Shown here piece after piece: positions 10,986-19,517 of a stretch of 64,000 nucleotides of DNA (its first letter is position 1; each line of letters opens with the position of its first letter). The position numbers and the translations under genes are program-made. Origin of the DNA: Variovorax sp. ZS18.2.2 (GTDB lineage Bacteria; Pseudomonadota; Gammaproteobacteria; Burkholderiales; Burkholderiaceae_C). Where the stretch lies: positions 1,364,001 through 1,428,000 of the forward strand of contig NZ_JANLNM010000001.1 in the NCBI RefSeq assembly GCF_024701975.1, written 5' to 3'. The notes below the pieces were generated by a model that made no database searches, was not told the DNA's origin, and worked only from the letters and a program-made list of their open reading frames with translations.

Positions 10986-12629
10986 ATGCTGGGTTTGATG
11001 CAAGACCAACCGCTTTTGATCTCGTCGCTGATCGAGTTCGTCGAGCGCCACAACGGCGATGGTGAGATCGTTTCGCGCCGGGTCGAAGGCGACATTCACC
11101 GCACCAACTGGGGCGGAATCGCATCGCGTGCCCGGCAGGTGGCCAATGCGCTCGATGGCGAGCAGCTGCTCTTCAGCGACCGCATTGCCACGCTCGCCTG
11201 GAACGGCTATCGCCACCTGGAGCTGTACTACGGCGTGAGCGGCAGCGGCCGCGTGCTGCACACCATCAACCCGCGCCTGCACCCCGACCAGATCGCCTGG
11301 ATCGCCAACCATGCCGAAGACCAGATCCTGTGCTTCGACCTCACCTTCCTGCCGCTGGTGCAGGCGGTGCATGCCAGGTGCCCCACGATCCGGAAATGGA
11401 TTGCGCTTTGTGATGCCGACAAGCTGCCGGCCGACAGCGGCATCCCCAACCTGGTGAGCTACGAAAGCTGGATGGGCGCGCAGCCGTCCGACTACGACTG
11501 GCCCACCTTCGACGAGAACTCGGCCTCGAGCATGTGCTACACGAGCGGCACCACGGGCAACCCCAAGGCCGCGCTCTACAGCCACCGCTCGACCATGCTG
11601 CATGCCTACGCCGCGGCCTTGCCCGACGTCATGCACCTGTCGGCGCGCGATTCGGTGCTGCCGGTCGTGCCCATGTTCCACGTCAACGCCTGGGGCATTC
11701 CGTACTCGGCGGCGCTCGTGGGCTGCAAGCTCGTGTTTCCCGGCCCGGCGCTGGACGGCAAGTCGGTGTTCGAGCTGATCGAATCCGAAGGCGTGACCTT
11801 TGCGGCCGGCGTGCCCACCGTGTGGCAGATGATGCTCGGCCACATGCAGGCCGGCGACCTGAAGTTCAGCAAGCTGAACCGCACCGTGATCGGCGGCTCG
11901 GCCTGCCCGCCGGCGATGATCAGGGCGTTCCAGGAGAAGTTCAACGTCGAGGTGCTGCACGCCTGGGGCATGACCGAGATGAGCCCGCTCGGCACGCTGT
12001 GCACGCTCAAGAACAAGCACCTGTCGCTGCCGCCCGATGCGCAGTTGCAGATCCGCATGAAGCAGGGCCGCGCGATCTTCGGCGTCGACCTGAAGATCGT
12101 CGATGGCGACGGCAACGAGCTGCCCTGGGACGGCAAGGCCTACGGCGATCTGCTGGTCAAAGGCCCCTGGATCGTCAAGGAATACTTCAAGGGCGAGGGC
12201 GGCGATCCGCTCATTCCCGATGCGCAAGGCCGCGGCTGGTTCCCCACCGGCGACGTCGCCACCATCGACGCCGAGGGCTACCTGCAGATCACCGATCGCA
12301 GCAAGGACGTGATCAAGTCCGGTGGCGAGTGGATCAGCTCGATCGAGATCGAGAACATCGCCGTCGCGCATCCGGCCGTGGCCATGGCCGCCTGCATCGG
12401 CGTGTTCCATCCGAAGTGGGACGAGCGGCCGATCATCGCGGTCGTGAAGAAGCCCGGCGCCGAGGTCACGCGCGAGGAGCTGCTGAAGTTCTACGAAGGC
12501 AAGACCGCCAAATGGCAGATCCCCGACGACGTGGTCTTCGTCGAGGCCATTCCGATCGGCGCCACCGGAAAGATATTGAAGACCAAGCTGCGCGAACTGC
12601 TCAAGGACTACAAGCTGCCAACGCTCTGA
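10986..12629 (+). CDS. Acyl-CoA synthetase (AMP-binding, long-chain fatty-acid ligase type)
   Basis: This enzyme activates a carboxylic acid to its CoA thioester through an acyl-adenylate. The phosphate-binding loop YTSGTTGNPK lies at residues 185-194. A later motif has GWFPTGDVA and DRSKDVIKSGGEWIS, and the C-terminal catalytic lysine region is TGKILKTKLRE. The product is 547 residues, standard for the family, with no signal peptide. AAGGAG precedes the ATG. It sits directly before two binding-protein genes and the Liv importer, suggesting that it activates the imported acid. The specific acid is not deducible. Confidence 0.93.
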   Translation: MLGLMQDQPLLISSLIEFVERHNGDGEIVSRRVEGDIHRTNWGGIASRARQVANALDGEQLLFSDRIATLAWNGYRHLELYYGVSGSGRVLHTINPRLHPDQIAWIANHAEDQILCFDLTFLPLVQAVHARCPTIRKWIALCDADKLPADSGIPNLVSYESWMGAQPSDYDWPTFDENSASSMCYTSGTTGNPKAALYSHRSTMLHAYAAALPDVMHLSARDSVLPVVPMFHVNAWGIPYSAALVGCKLVFPGPALDGKSVFELIESEGVTFAAGVPTVWQMMLGHMQAGDLKFSKLNRTVIGGSACPPAMIRAFQEKFNVEVLHAWGMTEMSPLGTLCTLKNKHLSLPPDAQLQIRMKQGRAIFGVDLKIVDGDGNELPWDGKAYGDLLVKGPWIVKEYFKGEGGDPLIPDAQGRGWFPTGDVATIDAEGYLQITDRSKDVIKSGGEWISSIEIENIAVAHPAVAMAACIGVFHPKWDERPIIAVVKKPGAEVTREELLKFYEGKTAKWQIPDDVVFVEAIPIGATGKILKTKLRELLKDYKLPTL

Positions 12630-12652
12630 CGCACCCTCGAAGTCCACCTGCA

Positions 12653-12740
12653 CTGTCGCGCATGCGATAGGAAGACCGCTCCGGCGGGCTTCCTTCCGGG
12701 CAATCCCTGTGCGTAGAAAAAAGGGGCACTTGTACGCTGG
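12653..12740 (+). repeat. Leader element, copy 1 (upstream of binding protein 1)
   Basis: Three short blocks, ctgtcgc (12653), gggcaatccctg (12698) and cttgtacgctgg (12729), recur in the same order upstream of the second binding-protein gene at 14092, 14138 and 14169. The spacing is nearly the same (45/46 and 31 bases). A small hairpin (ggaag/cttcc with ccgc/gcgg, 12670-12693) lies between the first and second block. The element was probably duplicated with the gene and may hold the promoter or an RNA control site. Confidence 0.55.
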
Positions 12741-12789
12741 CATCCCGCCCCATTTCGCACCATCCCGCCTTTCTTTCAGGAGACTCTTC

Positions 12790-14019
12790 ATGCAATTTGC
12801 TCTCAAGTCAGTCGCTGCCTGTGCCATGTTGGTGAGCGTGACCGCCGCGTTCGCCCAGAAGGGCGAGACGGTCAAGATCGCATGGCTGGATCCGCTGTCC
12901 GGCCTGATGGCCGCGGTCGGCACCAACCAGCTCAAGACCACGCAGTTCCTGGCTGAGGAGTTCAACAAGAAGAATGCGTCGGGCGTGAAGTTCGAGATCA
13001 TTGCCATCGACAACAAGTTGAGCCCGCAGGAAACCACCGCCGCGCTGCGCTCGGCGCAGGACCAGGGCGCGCGCTACATCACCCAGGGCAACGGCTCCGG
13101 CCCGGCGCTCGCCATCATCGATGCCATCGAGAAGAACAACGCGCGCAATCCCGGCAAGGAACTGCTCTACCTGAACTACGCGGCGGTCGATCCCGACCTC
13201 ACCAACAGCAAGTGCAGCTACTGGCACTTTCGCCTGGACGCCGACACCTCCATGAAGATGGAAGCACTGACCGCCTGGATGAAGGACCAGCCCGACATCA
13301 AGAAGGTCTACATCCTCGGTCAGAACTACGCGCACGGCGTGCAAGTGTCGAAGTTCGCCAAGGAAGACCTGAAGGTCAAGCGCCCCGACATCCAGATCGT
13401 GGGCGACGACCTGCATCCGCTCGCGCAGGTGCGCGACTTCTCGCCCTACATCGCCAAGATCAAGGCCTCGGGCGCCGACACGGTCATCACAGGCAACTGG
13501 GGTTCGGACCTCTCACTGCTCATCAAGGCGGCGAACGACTCGGGGCTGGACGTCAAGTTCCTCACGTACTACGCACCGGGCGCCGGCACGCCCACGGCCA
13601 TGGGCGCCACCTCGGCCGGCAAGGTCTACACGGTGGCCTATGCCCACTACAACATGGGCGGCGAGATCCAGAAACTGCTCGCCGGCTACAAGAAGAAGAT
13701 GAACGACGACCTGACGCAGTCCTCGATCTATCACACGTTCGCATTGCTCGATGCCGCCTTCGTGCAGACCAAGTCGACCGATCCCGTGAAGGTGGCCGCG
13801 GCCCTCGAAGGCATGAAGATCAAGAGCTTCAACGGCGAGGTCGAAATGCGCAAGGCCGACCATCAGTTGCAGCAGGGCCTCTACATCTCGCGCTGGGAGA
13901 AGGCGAGCGCCAAGTACCCCTACGACGCCGAGAACACCGGCTACACCAACGTCCCCGTGAAGTACTACGAGTCGTATGTGGCGAGCACGCCCACGACCTG
14001 CCAGATGAAGCGCCCCTAG
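12790..14019 (+). CDS. Periplasmic ligand-binding protein of Liv/HAAT ABC transporters, copy 1
   Basis: The product has 409 residues with a signal peptide at 1-22 (AFA-Q) and a type I periplasmic binding fold (LivJ/LivK, PF13458-like). It should capture the substrate for the LivHMGF permease encoded downstream. A Cys in NSKCSYW and one near the C-terminus (TTCQMKRP) may form a disulfide. CAGGAG precedes the ATG at 12790; the frame is open upstream to 12709 without a plausible start. It is a close full-length paralogue of the next gene, with long identical stretches (e.g. KIAWLDPLSGLMAAVGTNQL). Ligand unknown; an organic acid is as likely as an amino acid given the neighbours. Confidence 0.92.
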   Translation: MQFALKSVAACAMLVSVTAAFAQKGETVKIAWLDPLSGLMAAVGTNQLKTTQFLAEEFNKKNASGVKFEIIAIDNKLSPQETTAALRSAQDQGARYITQGNGSGPALAIIDAIEKNNARNPGKELLYLNYAAVDPDLTNSKCSYWHFRLDADTSMKMEALTAWMKDQPDIKKVYILGQNYAHGVQVSKFAKEDLKVKRPDIQIVGDDLHPLAQVRDFSPYIAKIKASGADTVITGNWGSDLSLLIKAANDSGLDVKFLTYYAPGAGTPTAMGATSAGKVYTVAYAHYNMGGEIQKLLAGYKKKMNDDLTQSSIYHTFALLDAAFVQTKSTDPVKVAAALEGMKIKSFNGEVEMRKADHQLQQGLYISRWEKASAKYPYDAENTGYTNVPVKYYESYVASTPTTCQMKRP

Positions 14020-14040
14020 GCGTCTTTGTGAACGCATTTC

Positions 14041-14075
14041 CTACTCATCGGTAGAAGCTGTCTACCGGTGGGTAG
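14041..14075 (+). promoter_or_regulatory. Strong intercistronic RNA hairpin
   Basis: Fifteen bases (14041-14055) pair with 14061-14075 around the five-base loop agctg, with two G-U pairs. No T-run follows, so this is unlikely to be a full intrinsic terminator. It lies 22 bases after the stop of binding protein 1 and may protect its mRNA 3' end or tune read-through. Confidence 0.7.
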
Positions 14076-14091
14076 CAATTGGAGAAATGCG

Positions 14092-14180
14092 CTGTCGCCT
14101 GCGCGATAGAAACGGGCCTTCGCGGCCACCCCCTTACGGGCATTCCCTGAGGGGAGGGGCTGCGAACGCTTGTACGCTCG
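14092..14180 (+). repeat. Leader element, copy 2 (upstream of binding protein 2)
   Basis: This is the second copy of the three-block leader: ctgtcgc at 14092, gggcattccctg at 14138 and cttgtacgctcg at 14169. It matches copy 1 in order and spacing. The blocks gcgatag and cttgtacgct are the best conserved. Confidence 0.55.
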
Positions 14181-14221
14181 TGCAAGGCTTTTTGATTCGG
14201 TTTGACCAGGAGAAATAGATC

Positions 14222-15466
14222 GTGAAGTTCGCTCTGAAAATCGCTACCGCAGCCATCCTTGCCGCGAGTGCCACAGGCGCTCTGGCCCAGAAGGGTGAAA
14301 CCGTCAAGATCGCATGGCTCGACCCGCTCTCGGGCCTCATGGCCGCGGTGGGCACGAACCAGCTCAAGACCTTCCAGTTCCTGGCCGAAGAATTCAACAA
14401 GAAGAACGTGGCCGGCGTGAAGTTCGAGATCATCGGCATCGACAACAAGTTGAGCCCCCAGGAAACCACCAGCGCACTGCGATCGGCCATGGACCAGGGC
14501 GCGCGCTACGTGGTGCAGGGCAACGGCTCCGGCCCCGCGCTCGCCATCATCGACGCGCTGGAAAAGCACAACGCCCGCAACCCGGGCAAGGAAGTGCTCT
14601 ACATCAACTATGCGGCGGTCGATCCCGATCTCACCAACAGCAAGTGCAGCTACTGGCACTTCCGCCTCGATGCCGACACCTCCATGAAGATGGAGGCGCT
14701 CACCACCTTCATGAAGGACCAGACCGACATCAAGAAGGTCTACCTGATCAACCAGAACTACTCGCACGGCCAGCAAGTCTCCAAGTTCGCCAAGGACAAC
14801 CTGAAGGCCAAGCGCCCCGACGTGGAAATCGTCGGCGACGACCTGCACCCGCTCGCCCAGGTGCGCGACTTCTCGCCCTATATCGCCAAGATCAAGGCCT
14901 CGGGCGCCGACACGGTCATCACCGGCAACTGGGGCTCCGATCTGGCGCTGCTCATCAAGTCGGCCAACGACTCGGGCCTGAACGTCAAGTTCTATACCTA
15001 CTACGCCAGCGTCACCGGCACGCCGACCGCGATGGGGGCGGCCTCCGACGGCAAGGTCTTCATGGCCGCCTACAGCCACTACAACGCGCCGGGCCCGCTG
15101 CAGCCACTGATGGGTGAGTTCAAGAAGCGCTTCAACGACGACCTGTACACCGCCAGCGTCTACACGGCGTACGCGATGCTGAGCGAGGCCTTCGCGCGCA
15201 CCAAGTCGACCGAGCCCGTCAAGGTCGCGGCCGCGCTGGAAGGCATGAAGTTCAAGAGCTTCAACGGCGACGTCGAGATGCGCAAGACCGACCACCAGCT
15301 GCAGCAGGGTCTCTACATCTCGCGCTGGCAGAAGGCCGACGCCAAGAACCCGTACAGCCCGGAGAACACCGGCTACACGATGGCCCCGGTGAAGTACTAC
15401 GAGCCCTACGTCGCGAGCACGCCGACGACGTGCCAGATGAAGCGACCCGGCGCCGCGGCTTCCTGA
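14222..15466 (+). CDS. Periplasmic ligand-binding protein of Liv/HAAT ABC transporters, copy 2
   Basis: The product has 414 residues with a signal peptide at 1-22 (ALA-Q) and the same binding-protein fold as its upstream paralogue. The start is GTG at 14222, preceded by AGGAGA at good spacing; no ATG fits the signal peptide. The most visible divergence is in the second lobe (YTYYASVTGTPTAMG against LTYYAPGAGTPTAMG), so the two copies may differ in ligand preference. It is followed by a terminator-like hairpin and then livH. Family is certain, ligand is not. Confidence 0.92.
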   Translation: MKFALKIATAAILAASATGALAQKGETVKIAWLDPLSGLMAAVGTNQLKTFQFLAEEFNKKNVAGVKFEIIGIDNKLSPQETTSALRSAMDQGARYVVQGNGSGPALAIIDALEKHNARNPGKEVLYINYAAVDPDLTNSKCSYWHFRLDADTSMKMEALTTFMKDQTDIKKVYLINQNYSHGQQVSKFAKDNLKAKRPDVEIVGDDLHPLAQVRDFSPYIAKIKASGADTVITGNWGSDLALLIKSANDSGLNVKFYTYYASVTGTPTAMGAASDGKVFMAAYSHYNAPGPLQPLMGEFKKRFNDDLYTASVYTAYAMLSEAFARTKSTEPVKVAAALEGMKFKSFNGDVEMRKTDHQLQQGLYISRWQKADAKNPYSPENTGYTMAPVKYYEPYVASTPTTCQMKRPGAAAS

Positions 15467-15489
15467 CCGCCGCCGTCGCCTGACCGGAC

Positions 15490-15525
15490 GAGGCCCGACT
15501 TCAACATTCGGGCCTCTTTCTTTTT
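15490..15525 (+). terminator. Attenuator/terminator between binding protein 2 and livH
   Basis: The stem gaggcccga (15490-15498) pairs perfectly with tcgggcctc (15508-15516) and is followed by tttcttttt. It ends the binding-protein transcript or lets only part of it read into the permease genes. That is a common way to make binding protein in excess of transporter. Confidence 0.8.
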
Positions 15526-15543
15526 CACGCATCCGAAAGACCG

Positions 15544-16497
15544 ATGAACGTCGAATTCTTCGTCATCTCGCTGCTCAACGGCGTCAGCTACGGGCTGCTG
15601 TTGTTCATGCTGAGCTCTGGCCTTACGCTGATCTTCAGCATGATGGGCGTGCTCAATTTCGCGCACGCCAGCTTCTACATGCTCGGCGCCTACATTGCGT
15701 ACACGCTGTCGGGCATCATCGGCTTCTGGCCGGCGCTGTTCATCGCGCCGCTGCTGGTGGGCCTTTTGGGCGCGGGTTTCGAGCGCTACAGCCTGCGCCG
15801 GGTCCACAAGTTCGGCCACGTGCCCGAACTGCTGGTGACCTTCGGCCTCTCGTACCTCATCCTCGAACTGGTGCAGCTGGCCTGGGGCCGCTCCACCGTG
15901 CCCTACGGCCTGCCGACCCAGTTGCAGGGCCCGCTGTTTTCGCTCTACGGCACGCAGTTTCCGAAGTCGCGCTCCTTCATCATGCTGGTGGCGGTGCTGA
16001 TGCTGATCTCGGTGTGGCTGCTGCTCACGCGCACGCGCATCGGCCTCGTCATTCAGGCGGCGCTCAAGCACCCCGACATGGTCGAGGCGCTGGGCCACAA
16101 CGTGCCGCGCATCTTCATGCTGGTGTTCGGCGGCGGCGCCGCACTCGCGGGCCTCGCGGGCGTGGTCGGCGGCAACACCTACGTCACCGAGCCCGCGATG
16201 GCGGCCTCGGTCGGCTCGATCATCTTCGTGGTGGTGGTGGTCGGCGGCATGGGCTCGCTGGCAGGTGCGTTCCTCGCGTCGCTGCTGATCGGCGTCATCC
16301 AGACCTTCGCGGTCGCCATGGACCAGTCGCTGGCCACGGGCCTGCGCGCCATCGGCATGACGGTGACCGACCAGACCTTCGGCTATGAGTTGCTCAAGCT
16401 CACGATCTCGCAGGTCGCGCCGATCCTGCCGTACCTGTTCCTGGTGCTGATCCTCATCTTCCGGCCCAAGGGTCTTCTTGGAACCCGGGAGGACTGA
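15544..16497 (+). CDS. livH: Liv-type ABC transporter permease LivH
   Basis: This 317-residue inner-membrane permease has about eight hydrophobic segments. It begins with the LivH-type NGVSYGLLLFMLSSGLTLIF and contains the coupling region ALGHNVPRIFMLVFGGGAALAG. It forms the translocation channel with LivM. It is the first gene of the tight livHMGF set and follows the attenuator hairpin. The family is clear; the name does not imply that leucine is the substrate. Confidence 0.93.
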   Translation: MNVEFFVISLLNGVSYGLLLFMLSSGLTLIFSMMGVLNFAHASFYMLGAYIAYTLSGIIGFWPALFIAPLLVGLLGAGFERYSLRRVHKFGHVPELLVTFGLSYLILELVQLAWGRSTVPYGLPTQLQGPLFSLYGTQFPKSRSFIMLVAVLMLISVWLLLTRTRIGLVIQAALKHPDMVEALGHNVPRIFMLVFGGGAALAGLAGVVGGNTYVTEPAMAASVGSIIFVVVVVGGMGSLAGAFLASLLIGVIQTFAVAMDQSLATGLRAIGMTVTDQTFGYELLKLTISQVAPILPYLFLVLILIFRPKGLLGTRED

Positions 16498-16501
16498 CCC
16501 C

Positions 16502-17806
16502 ATGACCACTGCAACCACACAGTACTACCGCTTCAAGCCCTGGAACATCGGGCGCTACCTGATCTGGACGCTGTTCGCCGTCGTGCTGGTCATCTCGCCG
16601 CTGTTCTTCAAGAGCAGCCTGGCGCTCACGATGCTCTCGCAGATGGGCTATCTCATCATCATCTGCCTGAGCTACAACATCCTGCTGGGGCAGGGCGGCA
16701 TGCTGAGCTTCGGCCATGCGGTCTACGTCGGCCTGGGCTCGTTTCTGGCGATCCATGCAATGAACATGGGCAGCAAGGGCGGCGTGCAGATTCCGCTGGT
16801 GCTGATCCCGCTGGTGGGCGGCCTGGCCGGCATGTTCTTCGCGATCTTGCTCGGTTTCGTCACCACCAAGAAGTCGGGTACCACCTTCGCGATGATCACC
16901 ATGGGCATCGGCGAACTGGTGGCCTCGATGGCGCTGATGTTCCCGAGCTTCTTCGGCGGCGAAGGCGGCATCACCACCGACCGTGTGTACGGCCCGACCT
17001 TCTTCGGCTTCAACTTCGGTTCGCAGATCCAGGTGTACTACCTGATCGCCGCGTACTGCTTCGTCTGCACCGCGCTGATGTATGCCTTCACCGGCACGCC
17101 GCTCGGCCGCATGCTGAACGCGGTGCGCGACAACCCGGAGCGTGTCGAATTCATCGGCTACAACACGCAGCGCGTGCGCTACTTCGCATTCATCATCGCG
17201 GGCTTCTTCGCCGGCATCGGTGGTGGCCTGGCTTCCATCAACTTCGAGATCGTGAACGCGGCCGACAGCCTCAACGCCATCCGCTCGGGCGGCTACCTGC
17301 TGTTCACCTTCCTGGGTGGCGCGGTGTTCTTCTTCGGACCGATCATCGGCGCGGTGCTGCTGGTGTTCGCGTCGATCCTGCTGTCCGAACTCTCGAAGGC
17401 CTGGCAGCTCTACTTCGGCCTGGTGTTCGTGTTCATGGTGATGTTCGCCCCCGGCGGCATCGCGAGCCTGATCATGATGAACCTGCGGGTCGCGAAGTTC
17501 GGCAAGTTCGACCGCTTCTGGTGGCTGTACCTTGCGCTCGCCGTGGCACTGGTTCCGGTCGTCGTCGGTGCGGCCGCGCTGATCGAGATGATCTATCACA
17601 TCCAGCTCAACGCAGCGATGGGCCCAACGCTGAACTTCTTCGGTGTGGCGCTCAACACCGCGGGTGTCGGCAGCTGGCTCGGCGCGGCCGTGATCCTGGC
17701 GATCGGCCTGGGCGCGCTGGAAGTGGCGCGACGCCGCTTCGTGCGCGTCTGGGGCCACGCGCAAGAAGAAATAGAAGCAGAAATCAAACGTCGGGAGGCG
17801 GCGTAA
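16502..17806 (+). CDS. livM: Liv-type ABC transporter permease LivM
   Basis: This 434-residue inner-membrane permease starts at the ATG at 16502 behind GGAGGA. The LivM signature LSYNILLGQGGMLSFGHA is present, as is the coupling-loop region GRMLNAVRDNPERVEFIGYN. The C-terminal part carries extra hydrophobic segments after about residue 330 and a charged tail rich in Glu and Arg, longer than a minimal LivM. The stop TAA abuts the livG ATG directly. Confidence 0.93.
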   Translation: MTTATTQYYRFKPWNIGRYLIWTLFAVVLVISPLFFKSSLALTMLSQMGYLIIICLSYNILLGQGGMLSFGHAVYVGLGSFLAIHAMNMGSKGGVQIPLVLIPLVGGLAGMFFAILLGFVTTKKSGTTFAMITMGIGELVASMALMFPSFFGGEGGITTDRVYGPTFFGFNFGSQIQVYYLIAAYCFVCTALMYAFTGTPLGRMLNAVRDNPERVEFIGYNTQRVRYFAFIIAGFFAGIGGGLASINFEIVNAADSLNAIRSGGYLLFTFLGGAVFFFGPIIGAVLLVFASILLSELSKAWQLYFGLVFVFMVMFAPGGIASLIMMNLRVAKFGKFDRFWWLYLALAVALVPVVVGAAALIEMIYHIQLNAAMGPTLNFFGVALNTAGVGSWLGAAVILAIGLGALEVARRRFVRVWGHAQEEIEAEIKRREAA

Positions 17807-18583
17807 ATGAGCGCGCAATATGCACTGGAACTGAAGGCGCTGCGCAAGAATTTCGGCAAGACCGAAATCATCCGCGGCGTGGACCTGGCGGTGAACGCCG
17901 GCGAACGCGTGGCCATCATCGGCCCGAACGGAGCAGGCAAGTCGACGCTGTTCAATCTGATCAGCGGCCGCCTCACGCCCACGAGCGGCGAGGTGCTGCT
18001 GAACGGCGAGCGCATCGACGGCAAGAAGCCCTACGAGATCAACCGGCTGGGCCTTTCGCGCAGCTTCCAGATCACGAACATCTTCCCGAAGCTGAGCGTG
18101 TTCGAGAACCTGCGCTGCGGCGTGCTCTGGAGCCTGGGCTACAAGTACACGTTCCTCCGTTTTCTCTCGAACCTGGACGATGCCAATGCGCGCACCGAAG
18201 AGCTCATCAAGCAGATCGGCCTGGAGCGCAAGCGCGACGTGCATGCGGTGAACCTCACCTATGCCGAGCAGCGCGCGCTGGAAATCGGCGTGACGATCGC
18301 GGGCGGTGCCGGTGTCATCTTGCTGGACGAACCCACGGCCGGCATGAGCAAGACCGAGACCTCGCACTTCATCTCGCTCATCAAGCAAGTGACGGTCGGC
18401 AAGACGCTGCTGACGGTGGAGCACGACATGGGCGTGGTCTTCGGCCTCGCCGACAAGATCGCGGTGGTGGTGTACGGCGAGGTCATCGCCTTCGACACGC
18501 CTGCCGCAGTTCGCGCCAACGCGCGGGTTCAAGAGGCTTATCTCGGGTCCTCGGTGGCCGACGCACAAGGGGCGGGACACTGA
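17807..18583 (+). CDS. livG: Liv-type ABC transporter ATPase LivG
   Basis: This cytosolic ATP-binding subunit has 258 residues. Walker A is GPNGAGKST at residues 39-47. The signature region reads LTYAEQRALEIG, a normal LivG variant of LSYGEQ. Walker B is VILLDEPTAGM, followed by a switch His in TVEHDMG. The gene begins immediately at the livM stop with GGGAGG upstream. It pairs with LivF to drive import. Confidence 0.94.
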   Translation: MSAQYALELKALRKNFGKTEIIRGVDLAVNAGERVAIIGPNGAGKSTLFNLISGRLTPTSGEVLLNGERIDGKKPYEINRLGLSRSFQITNIFPKLSVFENLRCGVLWSLGYKYTFLRFLSNLDDANARTEELIKQIGLERKRDVHAVNLTYAEQRALEIGVTIAGGAGVILLDEPTAGMSKTETSHFISLIKQVTVGKTLLTVEHDMGVVFGLADKIAVVVYGEVIAFDTPAAVRANARVQEAYLGSSVADAQGAGH

Positions 18584-18584
18584 C

Positions 18585-19280
18585 ATGCTGAAGCTTCACG
18601 ACATCCACGCCTACTACGGCAAGAGCCATGTGCTGCATGGCGTTTCGTTCGACGTCGGCCCCGGCGAAATCGTCGCGCTGCTGGGTCGCAACGGCTCGGG
18701 CCGCTCGACCACCGCCAAGGCCATCATGGGCCTGGTGCATGCCGAAGGCACGCTGCGCTGGAAGGACCAGGACATCCTGCGCAAGAAGGCCTACGAGATC
18801 GCCCACCTGGGCATCGGCTACGTGCCCGAGAACCGCGACATTTTCCCCAAGCTCACGGTGCACCAGAACCTGCTGCTGGGGCAGAAGGGCACGGGCAAGG
18901 GCAGCCGTTGGCAGTTCGACGACATGTACACCATGTTCCCGCGCCTGAAGGAGCGCCAGCACACCGAGGCCGGCGTGCTCTCGGGCGGCGAGCAGCAGAT
19001 GCTCACGCTGTGCCGCACGCTGATGGGCGACCCCGACCTCATCATCATCGACGAGCCCACCGAAGGCCTTGCGCCCAAGATCGTGGAGCTGGTGGGGCAA
19101 TACCTGCGTACGCTCAAGGACAAAGGTATCTCGGTGCTGCTGATCGAGCAGAAGCTCACCATCGCGATGCAGATCTCCGACCGCGCGCTCGTGATGGGCC
19201 ACGGCAGCATCGTGTTCGACGGCACGCCGGACAGCCTGCGCGCGGATGCCACCACTCGCAAAGAGTGGCTGGAAGTCTAG
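18585..19280 (+). CDS. livF: Liv-type ABC transporter ATPase LivF (variant Walker A)
   Basis: This second ATP-binding subunit has 231 residues. The signature LSGGEQQML and Walker B LIIIDEPTEGLAP are canonical. Walker A at residues 34-42 reads GRNGSGRST, so the invariant Lys is Arg at position 40. The change is in the sequence as given (codon cgc at 18702). A conservative basic swap may keep nucleotide binding but usually lowers hydrolysis. The gene ends livHMGF and is followed by a dispersed repeat. Confidence 0.93.
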   Translation: MLKLHDIHAYYGKSHVLHGVSFDVGPGEIVALLGRNGSGRSTTAKAIMGLVHAEGTLRWKDQDILRKKAYEIAHLGIGYVPENRDIFPKLTVHQNLLLGQKGTGKGSRWQFDDMYTMFPRLKERQHTEAGVLSGGEQQMLTLCRTLMGDPDLIIIDEPTEGLAPKIVELVGQYLRTLKDKGISVLLIEQKLTIAMQISDRALVMGHGSIVFDGTPDSLRADATTRKEWLEV

Positions 19281-19284
19281 CAAA

Positions 19285-19372
19285 CCCCCAGGCTTCGCGC
19301 ACTTCGTGTCGCTACGCCAACCCCCTTGCAGGGGGCAACACCTGCGGCCCGGCAAAGCCGGTTCCGCGGTGT
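19285..19372. repeat. 88-bp dispersed intergenic repeat, copy 1
   Basis: This 88-base block begins cccccaggcttcgcgcactt and ends gcggtgt. It matches 29480-29567 with about five substitutions and no indel. Two internal inverted repeats (ccccc/ggggg and ccggc/gccgg) predict folded RNA. It lies just after livF and before the promoter of the next gene, a typical place for a non-coding dispersed repeat. Confidence 0.8.
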
Positions 19373-19429
19373 TCCCCGAAAGGCCCGCCCTCCTCATGAA
19401 GGGCTTGTCCCGACAGCGACTGCGTGCCA

Positions 19430-19457
19430 TTGTTGAGCCACGCGAAACGCCTAGAAT
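19430..19457 (+). promoter_or_regulatory. Possible promoter of the beta-oxidation operon
   Basis: A TAGAAT box (19452-19457) lies 16 bases after a weak -35-like TTGTTG (19430-19435), about 60 bases before the hydratase/dehydrogenase start. The -10 match is good, the -35 is poor. Confidence 0.4.
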
Positions 19458-19517
19458 CCCTCGAAAAAGAACACTCGTGCTTTTTCTTCTTTTTCTTCAC
19501 ACACCAAGGAACGCAGC

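Noticed and set aside
7755..13037. Minus-strand open frame of 1,760 codons
   Set aside because: Only its last 359 codons, the AraC regulator, are real. The rest is antisense to the esterase, ligase and binding-protein genes.
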